11,995 nucleotides of DNA from an uncultured Bacilli bacterium (lineage in GTDB: Bacteria > Bacillota_I > Bacilli_A > RF39 > UBA660). Below the pieces are notes generated by a model. It did not search any database, was not told the DNA's origin, and worked only from the letters and a program-made list of their open reading frames with translations. Below are positions 6,367-11,995 of this stretch, piece after piece. Location: positions 1-11,995 of the forward strand of contig CAKORQ010000013.1 of assembly GCA_934101445.1 (NCBI GenBank), given 5' to 3'. Numbering within the stretch: position 1 is the stretch's first letter; every line of letters starts with the position of its first letter. The position numbers and the translations under genes were made by a program.

Positions 6367-6375
6367 TGCTACAAT
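6367..6375 (+). promoter_or_regulatory. Extended -10 promoter of the 266-residue protein gene
   Basis: TGC followed by TACAAT at 6370-6375 matches the extended -10 pattern (TGn plus 5/6 of TATAAT). No good -35 is present at the right distance, which extended -10 promoters tolerate. The predicted start near 6382 gives a leader of about 25 nt before the ATG at 6407. Confidence 0.5.
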
Positions 6376-6406
6376 ACTTAAAGACAGTTGGCTAGAGGGT
6401 AGTAGT

Positions 6407-7207
6407 ATGCAGAGTAATAACTTTTTAAATTATCTAACCACAATTAGTGATGAAGATATTAGAAAATATATAAATAGTAAAATTAGGTATTATCAAAATA
6501 CTTATAAAATAAATAAAAGTTTAGGAGTAATAAGTCCGCTTAAATATTCACTACCTTATTATGGGTTTGTAACTAGTAATATTAAAATAAGATATAACTT
6601 AGAAAATGACTATTATTTAATTAGAAATAATAATTACCTTTATGAATTTATTAAATATTTACAAATAAATAAAATATATAATAATAATGAGGCTATTTTA
6701 ATATTACCAGTTTTTTTGGAAAATTATTTAGGAAGAAAGACTAGTAGATTAAAAAGAAGAGAAGACGTTTTAAATAAAGAAAGTGATAAAGAAATAATTC
6801 TAAATGATATAGAAGATTTAAAAGAAATGAATGTTGCTACTTCTTTAGAATATAGTCTTCTTGCTCAAAATATATTAACTTTCTTAGGATATGATGCTAT
6901 ATTTTTGATTGGATCGTATAAGAAAATAAGTGTTAATGATTTTTATAGTTTTAACGTTATTATGATTGATAATAATTATTATTTATTTGATTTTTATAAT
7001 CCTATTAATGTATATGATAAAACAGGAGAGATAGTAAATAAACAACCTTATCAAGTAAAGATAAATAATGAAGATATTGATTTATTTTTTCAAGGATTAA
7101 GACCATTAGTATTAAAAGAGTATAAAAGGGTATTAACTAATCATTTATATCAACAAGTTAATACTAATGATTATAGAACTTATATTTTAAATGAAATATG
7201 TAATTAA
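6407..7207 (+). CDS. Uncharacterised protein, possible transglutaminase-like fold without catalytic Cys/His
   Basis: A 266-residue predicted cytosolic protein rich in Asn, Tyr, Ile and Lys, with no signal peptide or membrane span. The only family-like part is at about 142-198: NVATSLEYSLLAQNILTFLGY, then YSFNVIMIDNNYYLFDFYNP. The spacing recalls transglutaminase-like/papain-type domains, where an N-terminal Cys on a helix is followed by an HxFN-type strand and a YYLFD strand. Here the Cys position seems to hold Ser146 or Thr145, the His position Tyr180 or Ser181, and only Asp195 remains. That makes it either a dead member or an unrelated protein; the assignment is tentative. AGAGGG at 6394-6399 precedes the ATG, an extended -10 lies upstream, and a terminator follows, so it is monocistronic. 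Confidence 0.7.
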   Translation: MQSNNFLNYLTTISDEDIRKYINSKIRYYQNTYKINKSLGVISPLKYSLPYYGFVTSNIKIRYNLENDYYLIRNNNYLYEFIKYLQINKIYNNNEAILILPVFLENYLGRKTSRLKRREDVLNKESDKEIILNDIEDLKEMNVATSLEYSLLAQNILTFLGYDAIFLIGSYKKISVNDFYSFNVIMIDNNYYLFDFYNPINVYDKTGEIVNKQPYQVKINNEDIDLFFQGLRPLVLKEYKRVLTNHLYQQVNTNDYRTYILNEICN

Positions 7208-7280
7208 GAACTAATTCTAATAATAAAAGAGGGATTTTCTAACTTTTTTAGATAAATTAAAAAGAATTAGTTGTTTTTTT
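7208..7280 (+). terminator. Long-hairpin terminator overlapping the fmt promoter
   Basis: Ten bases at 7209-7218 (AACTAATTCT) pair perfectly with 7263-7272 (AGAATTAGTT). The 44-nt interior holds a second hairpin, TCTAA at 7238-7242 with TTAGA at 7248-7252, flanked by ATTT/AAAT. A run of seven T follows at 7274-7280. The interior is longer than in a typical intrinsic terminator, but the T-run follows the outer stem directly. Confidence 0.6.
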
Positions 7281-7299
7281 ATAGTCTTTTTCCTATAAT
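7271..7299 (+). promoter_or_regulatory. Promoter of fmt
   Basis: TTGTTT at 7271-7276, a 17-base spacer and a perfect TATAAT at 7294-7299. The -35 box lies in the last bases of the upstream terminator stem and its T-run, so the two elements share DNA. The predicted start near 7306 leaves a leader of only about 10 nt, beginning at the GGTGAT ribosome binding site (7305-7310). Confidence 0.6.
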
Positions 7300-7315
7300 G
7301 AAAATGGTGATTTAA

Positions 7316-8245
7316 ATGAAAGATTTACGCGTTGTATTTATGGGAACTCCAGATTTTGCGGTTCCAGTTTTAAAAAAATTAATCGAAAATACTAATGTTT
7401 GTTTGGTGGTAAGTCAACCCGATAAAGAGGTTGGCCGTCATAAAATTTTAACGCCAACCCCAATAAAAAAAGTGGCTGTTGATAACAATATTTCGGTATT
7501 TCAACCTAGTAAGATAAGAAATGATTACGATGCTATAATAGAGGCTAAACCAGATATTATAATAACTTGTGCTTATGGGCAAATTATTCCTAAGGTATTA
7601 CTGGATTTACCAAGATTAGGGTGTATTAATGTTCATGCTTCTTTACTTCCTTATCTTAGAGGTGGGGCTCCCCTACATCATGCAATAATTGATGGTTATA
7701 AAGAAACGGGAGTTACTATTATGTATATGGATGAGGCTATGGATACTGGGGATATTATTAGCAGCGTTACTTATAAAATAAATGATACGGATAATGTTGG
7801 TAATATTCATGATAACTTAATGGAAATGGGCGCTAAGTTATTAATAGAGACTTTACCTAGTATTATAAGTGGTACCAATATGCGAATTAAACAAGATAAT
7901 GAGAAGGCTACTTATGCATATAATATATCAAGAAGTGATGAACACTTAGATTTTACTAAAGAAGGAATAACTATTGATAGAAAGGTTAGAGGCTTAAATC
8001 CGTGGCCACTTGCTAATACTTGTTTAGATGATGAAGAAGTTAAAATAATAAGTGGGTATTTTGTTAAGGGTAAAAGTGTTCCTAATGAAATAAATGTGGT
8101 TACTAAAGATACTTTAGGCATTGGTTGTCGTGATGGTATTTATTATGTAACAGCAATTAAACCAAGTGGTAAAAAGATAATGGATATTAAGTCTTATTTA
8201 AATGGAATTGATAAAGATAAATTACTGGCAAAAAAAATAAGTTAG
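7316..8245 (+). CDS. fmt: Methionyl-tRNA formyltransferase
   Basis: This enzyme transfers a formyl group from 10-formyltetrahydrofolate to initiator Met-tRNA in the cytoplasm. At 309 residues it has the normal length. The N-terminal Rossmann domain begins VVFMGTPDFAVPVL (6-19), followed by the variable loop KEVGRHKILTPTPIK (37-51), CAYGQIIP (85-92) and the catalytic block INVHASLLPYLRGGAPL (104-120) with Asn105, His107 and the SLLP motif. Asp143 in DEAMDTGDII is the conserved acid. The C-terminal OB-fold tRNA-binding domain starts around 200 (RGLNPWP). It is not next to def or priA, its common partners. The ATG is preceded by GGTGAT, with its own promoter at 7271-7299. It is probably co-transcribed with the phosphatidyltransferase gene 31 bases downstream. 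Confidence 0.97.
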   Translation: MKDLRVVFMGTPDFAVPVLKKLIENTNVCLVVSQPDKEVGRHKILTPTPIKKVAVDNNISVFQPSKIRNDYDAIIEAKPDIIITCAYGQIIPKVLLDLPRLGCINVHASLLPYLRGGAPLHHAIIDGYKETGVTIMYMDEAMDTGDIISSVTYKINDTDNVGNIHDNLMEMGAKLLIETLPSIISGTNMRIKQDNEKATYAYNISRSDEHLDFTKEGITIDRKVRGLNPWPLANTCLDDEEVKIISGYFVKGKSVPNEINVVTKDTLGIGCRDGIYYVTAIKPSGKKIMDIKSYLNGIDKDKLLAKKIS

Positions 8246-8276
8246 AAAAAATAATTATTTAAATGGGTGGTTTTAT

Positions 8277-9047
8277 ATGGTAGTAAATAATAATGATGAT
8301 GATAAGTTAAAAAAGAAAATAATGGTTAACATGATTACAGCCTTAAGAGGAATAGGGGGTATTTTACTCGTACCTATATTTAACATATATGGAAGTATTC
8401 CGGCAGCCATTTGGTTTATTTCTTTTATGGCAACTGATTGGATAGATGGTTATTTAGCCCGTAAATACGAAGTATCTAGTTTTTTTGGGGCTTTAATGGA
8501 TGGAATGTTTGATAAATTATTTGGAATTATATCCTTTTTACTTTTAGCCAGTATCAGCCCTAGTTATATGATTCCTTTATTATTTGAGGCTGGTATTTTA
8601 AGTTATGGTCTTTATAGTGCTTCTAAGGGTAATAATGTTAAATCAACTATTATTGGAAAAACTAAGATGTGGTTTTTAGCTGTATCTGTGTTACTAGGGC
8701 TTTTAAATACTAATTATAAGGCTTTAGAATGTTTACTACAAACTATTAATTTAAATAGTGTTTCTCTAGATAACTTCATAAAATTAGAACAAGTATCTAG
8801 AAAGTCTTTAATAGGAATGGAAGCCTTAAGTTTAACTAGTTATATTGTAAAAGATAAATTAGAAGATAAAAATAATAAAAATAAAGTACCTTTAAAAGTA
8901 AAGGATATTAAAGAAGTAATATTAACCAGAGATAATGCTATTAAAAAAGAAATAGAGTACCGTTTATTTGATACTAAGTATTATGAAGAAAATAAAGATA
9001 AACCATTAAGTTTATTACTTACTTTAAAAAAACATGAAAATAGTTAG
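8277..9047 (+). CDS. CDP-alcohol phosphatidyltransferase family membrane protein
   Basis: A 256-residue integral membrane enzyme that would join a CDP-activated lipid (usually CDP-diacylglycerol) to an alcohol. The family signature is complete: Asp54, Asp57-Gly58, Ala61-Arg62, Gly71, Asp75 and Asp79 in DWIDGYLAR, then eight residues, then GALMDGMFDK. Hydrophobic segments lie at about 24-52, 82-114 and 127-143. PgsA normally has DPLADK where this has DGMFDK, so I do not assign glycerophosphate as acceptor. The C-terminal part beyond about 150 is unusual: charged and probably cytoplasmic (200-256), with no match I recognise. The start has GGGTGG at 8264-8269. No terminator separates it from fmt, so the two may be co-transcribed. 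It could supply membrane lipid or a lipid anchor. Confidence 0.88.
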   Translation: MVVNNNDDDKLKKKIMVNMITALRGIGGILLVPIFNIYGSIPAAIWFISFMATDWIDGYLARKYEVSSFFGALMDGMFDKLFGIISFLLLASISPSYMIPLLFEAGILSYGLYSASKGNNVKSTIIGKTKMWFLAVSVLLGLLNTNYKALECLLQTINLNSVSLDNFIKLEQVSRKSLIGMEALSLTSYIVKDKLEDKNNKNKVPLKVKDIKEVILTRDNAIKKEIEYRLFDTKYYEENKDKPLSLLLTLKKHENS

Positions 9048-9060
9048 GATACTTAATAAC

Positions 9061-9089
9061 TTGCAAAATACTTTTAAATATGGTAAAAA
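9061..9089 (+). promoter_or_regulatory. Possible weak promoter of the first glycosyltransferase
   Basis: TTGCAA at 9061-9066 (the same -35 as at position 34), a 17-base spacer and TAAAAA at 9084-9089 (4/6), preceded by TGG for an extended -10. The -10 is poor, and read-through from the upstream gene is an alternative since no terminator is visible in the 76-base gap. Confidence 0.35.
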
Positions 9090-9123
9090 CTTATTAGATA
9101 GAAAATGGTAAGGAATAAAAATT

Positions 9124-9969
9124 ATGATAGGAATGGTAATAGTAAATTATAATGATTATGAAACAACAAAAAGATTATTAGATAATGTTAAAGGTTATAA
9201 AATCTTAAAAGAAATAGTGGTAGTTGATAATAAAAGTACCGATGATTCATTAATTAATTTACAAAAGATAAAAAATAAAAAAATAACTATTATCGATAGT
9301 GGTAATAATAAGGGGTATAGTTATGCTCTAAATGTTGGGTGCAAATACTTAATTGAAAAATATAGGGAATTAAATATTGTAATTTCTAATAGTGATATTA
9401 TTATTGATAGTGAGAATGACATAAAAGATTTAAATAGTTATATAAGTAATAAAAATGTTATAGTAGGACCTACTATTATTCAAGGTAATGATTTAAATAG
9501 AGGATTTAAAATACCAACACCTTGGCAGGATATTAAACAAAATATTGTTTTCTTTGGTAAGCGGGTATTAGCTAAGGAGTTAAGTTATCCTGATAATTAT
9601 TATCATAAAGATATAAGTAAAGTTGATACGGTATCAGGGTGTTTCTTTATGATATCTAGTAAACATTTAGAAGATATGGGTTATTTTGATGAAAATGTTT
9701 TCTTATATTATGAAGAAAATATTATGGGAATTAAGACTAAAAAGTTAGGTAAGAATATTATTGTTTGTAATAATGTTGATGTTATTCATGACCATTCGGT
9801 TTCTATAGATAAGAGTTTAAAAAGAATTAAGAAATATGATATCTTAAAGATTAGTCAAGAATATTTTGAGAAAAAATATAATCATGCTAATAAGATAGAA
9901 TTATTCTTTTTAAAAGTATTTAGATATTTAACGAGAATTTTATTATTAATAAAGTATGTAATTGATTAG
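9124..9969 (+). CDS. Family 2 glycosyltransferase (WbbL/rhamnosyltransferase-like)
   Basis: A 281-residue GT-A fold enzyme that should add a sugar from a nucleotide donor to a growing polysaccharide at the inner membrane face. Motifs in order: MVIVNYN at 4-10, IVVVDNKSTDD at 31-41, NNKGYSYALN at 61-70, NSDI at 89-92 (the DXD-equivalent metal site), VSGCFFMI at 170-177, FDENVFLYYEEN at 188-199 and VIHDHS at 220-225. The YYEEN segment replaces the usual YxED catalytic box with Glu-Glu-Asn, a mild variation. A hydrophobic amphipathic C-terminus (about 258-279) may attach it to the membrane. AGGA at 9111-9114 precedes the ATG. It is followed by its own terminator and so is probably transcribed apart from the exporter genes. 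Donor sugar cannot be told from the sequence. Confidence 0.88.
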   Translation: MIGMVIVNYNDYETTKRLLDNVKGYKILKEIVVVDNKSTDDSLINLQKIKNKKITIIDSGNNKGYSYALNVGCKYLIEKYRELNIVISNSDIIIDSENDIKDLNSYISNKNVIVGPTIIQGNDLNRGFKIPTPWQDIKQNIVFFGKRVLAKELSYPDNYYHKDISKVDTVSGCFFMISSKHLEDMGYFDENVFLYYEENIMGIKTKKLGKNIIVCNNVDVIHDHSVSIDKSLKRIKKYDILKISQEYFEKKYNHANKIELFFLKVFRYLTRILLLIKYVID

Positions 9970-9999
9970 GATTAGAAGTTCTAGTCTTTTTTTATTTTT
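9968..9999 (+). terminator. Rho-independent terminator after the first glycosyltransferase
   Basis: A short stem, GATTAG at 9970-9975 with CTAGTC at 9981-9986 (one T-G pair, loop AAGTT), overlaps the stop codon and is followed by TTTTTTTATTTTT at 9987-9999. The stem is weak but the T-run is strong. The rest of the gap to 10130 holds nothing I can assign. Confidence 0.65.
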
Positions 10000-10130
10000 A
10001 CTTAAGGTAAAACAATATAATTAGGGGTGAAATTTAATTGGAAATTTTTAAAATAAAGGTTTTTTAAATAGAAAATATATGATAACATAGTAAGTGTACC
10101 AATGATAGCAAGTATTTAATATTAGGGATT

Positions 10131-10139
10131 TGGTATAAT
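10131..10139 (+). promoter_or_regulatory. Extended -10 promoter of the ABC exporter unit
   Basis: TGG plus a perfect TATAAT at 10134-10139 is a full extended -10. There is no convincing -35 (AGTATT at the 17-base position). The predicted start near 10146 coincides with the ribosome binding site AAGGAT at 10146-10151, giving a leader of about 13 nt. Confidence 0.6.
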
Positions 10140-10158
10140 AATTATAAGGATGATGATA

Positions 10159-10902
10159 ATGAAAAATAAAAAGAATGATATAGCTATAGATGTTAATCAT
10201 GTTACTAAGACTTTTAAACTTTATTCCGATAAGCCACAGACACTAAAAGAAAGATTAGTTCGAGGGTGGAAGAATAAAACCGAAGAAAGAGTGGTTTTAA
10301 AAGATATTAATTTAGAAATAAAAAAAGGGGAAACTGTTGCTTTAATTGGGGTTAATGGTAGTGGTAAATCAACATTACTTAAATTAATGACCAAGATAAT
10401 TTATCCTAATAAAGGAACTTTAAAAACTTATGGTAAGTTAACTTCTCTTTTAGAATTAGGAGCGGGATTTCATCCCGATTTTACAGGGAGAGAAAATATT
10501 TATTTTAATGCGGCTATCTTTGGGCTAACTAAAAAAGAAATAGATGAGAGATTAGAAAGTATCATTGAATTTAGTGAACTAGGGGATTTTATTGATAGTC
10601 CGGTACGTACTTATTCATCAGGTATGTATATGCGTCTTGCTTTTAGTGTAGCCATTAATGTTGATGCTGAGATTTTACTTATTGATGAGATTTTAGCTGT
10701 AGGGGATCAACATTTTCAAGATAAATGCTTTGCTAAGTTAGAAGAGTTAGCCAAGAGTAAGATGACCATTGTTATTGTAAGTCATAGTCTTGATTCTATT
10801 AAGAAATTATGCAATCGGGCTATTTGGATTAATGAAGGAGTCGTTGCTAGGGATGGTAATTGCAGTGATGTCATAGATGAATATTTGAAAGTTTGTGGGT
10901 AG
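10159..10902 (+). CDS. wzt: Polysaccharide ABC exporter, ATP-binding subunit (Wzt/TagH type)
   Basis: A 247-residue cytoplasmic ATPase that powers export of a lipid-linked polysaccharide or teichoic acid-like polymer through the permease encoded next. Walker A is GVNGSGKST at 64-72, the Q-loop region near LLELGAGFHPDFTGREN (98-113) is typical of this subfamily, the signature is YSSGM at 152-156, Walker B is EILLIDE at 171-177 with catalytic Glu177, and the switch His is 209. It lacks the extra C-terminal carbohydrate-binding domain of some Wzt proteins and the long tail of TagH. Three ATGs occur in frame at 10150, 10153 and 10159; I chose 10159 because AAGGAT at 10146-10151 is at the correct distance only for it. 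The permease follows after 9 bases. Confidence 0.93.
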   Translation: MKNKKNDIAIDVNHVTKTFKLYSDKPQTLKERLVRGWKNKTEERVVLKDINLEIKKGETVALIGVNGSGKSTLLKLMTKIIYPNKGTLKTYGKLTSLLELGAGFHPDFTGRENIYFNAAIFGLTKKEIDERLESIIEFSELGDFIDSPVRTYSSGMYMRLAFSVAINVDAEILLIDEILAVGDQHFQDKCFAKLEELAKSKMTIVIVSHSLDSIKKLCNRAIWINEGVVARDGNCSDVIDEYLKVCG

Positions 10903-10911
10903 GTGAAGAAT

Positions 10912-11688
<777 letters not shown>

Positions 11689-11689
11689 A

Positions 11690-11995
11690 ATGTTTAGCTT
11701 TATTATTTTACATTATAAGAATATTGAAGAAACTATTGAATGCTTAACATATTTACAGAAACTTGATTTAAAAGATGCTCATATTATTATTGTTGATAAT
11801 AATACCTTATCTACTAGTGAGGAAAAGTTAATAAAAAGATTTACTAAAGATATTTTAAAATTAGATCAAAATTATGGCTTTGCTAAGGCTAATAACAAAG
11901 GTATAGAGTATGCTAAAAGGAAGTATAATTCTAAGTTTTATATTGTTATGAATAATGATGTTTATATTAGCGATAAAGACTTTTTAAATATTATT
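11690..11995 (+). CDS. Family 2 glycosyltransferase, 3' end beyond the window
   Basis: The first 102 residues of a GT-A fold glycosyltransferase run off the window edge. Visible motifs are the opening strand FSFIILHYKN (2-11), IIIVDNN (32-38), DQNYGFAKANNKGIEYA for the donor-binding helix, and YIVMNNDVYI, whose NND is the DXD-like metal site. It starts one base after the permease stop, with GAGGAAG at 11677-11683 as a good ribosome binding site, so it belongs to the exporter unit. It resembles the glycosyltransferase at 9124 in fold and motif order, but is clearly a different protein. The substrate cannot be inferred from this fragment. Confidence 0.88.
   Translation, partial: MFSFIILHYKNIEETIECLTYLQKLDLKDAHIIIVDNNTLSTSEEKLIKRFTKDILKLDQNYGFAKANNKGIEYAKRKYNSKFYIVMNNDVYISDKDFLNII

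Noticed and set aside
7912..8121. Open frame on the minus strand inside fmt
   Set aside because: It is fully contained in fmt, whose reading frame is unambiguous, and shows no recognisable features.
10025..10067. Nine-codon frame starting at a TTG after GGGGTGA, preceded by TATAAT at 10016
   Set aside because: It is very short, starts with TTG and has no proper -35. It may be chance in AT-rich intergenic DNA.

Overview
The window is about 12 kb of very AT-rich DNA. TGA is used as a stop (sortase and CpsC-like genes) and Trp is encoded by TGG, so the genetic code is the standard bacterial one and not the Mycoplasma code. Strong Shine-Dalgarno sites, ATGA overlaps, sortase, CpsB/C/D-type proteins and a TagGH/Wzm-Wzt-type exporter all point to a low-GC Gram-positive (Bacillota). 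It is plausibly one of the uncultured gut Bacilli lineages, but that placement is inference. All genes are on the + strand.

Layout. (1) 34-2547: a promoter and a tightly overlapped three-gene surface unit: an exported protein with a C-terminal membrane anchor, a class D-like sortase, and a large VanZ-domain membrane protein. (2) 2594-2719: a 41-residue single-span membrane peptide with a near-ideal Shine-Dalgarno site. (3) 2777-5007: a good promoter, then the tyrosine-phosphorylation module of polysaccharide assembly (CpsC-like chain-length/adaptor protein, CpsD-like kinase, CpsB/YwqE-like PHP phosphatase), closed by an 11-bp hairpin terminator. (4) 5033-7280: an unusual block. It holds an ADP-ribosylglycohydrolase-fold protein lacking its metal-binding residues, a probable free-standing structured RNA of about 300 nt with its own UP-like A-tracts, promoter and terminator, and a protein resembling a transglutaminase-like fold without a visible catalytic Cys or His. 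(5) 7271-9047: fmt and a CDP-alcohol phosphatidyltransferase. (6) 9061-11995: a family 2 glycosyltransferase, then a short unit with the ATPase and permease of a polysaccharide ABC exporter and a second family 2 glycosyltransferase cut by the window edge.

How it fits together. Regions 1, 3 and 6 all build the cell surface: covalent anchoring of protein, control of polysaccharide length and synthesis by tyrosine phosphorylation, sugar addition, and export. CpsB/C/D are normally associated with Wzx/Wzy polymerisation, while the exporter here is of the ABC type, so the two may serve different polymers. The most interesting part is 5976-7207, where an unrecognised candidate RNA sits between two apparent pseudoenzymes. 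Promoters recognised here have the -10 box very close to the start codon, implying 5' leaders of only about 10-25 nt.
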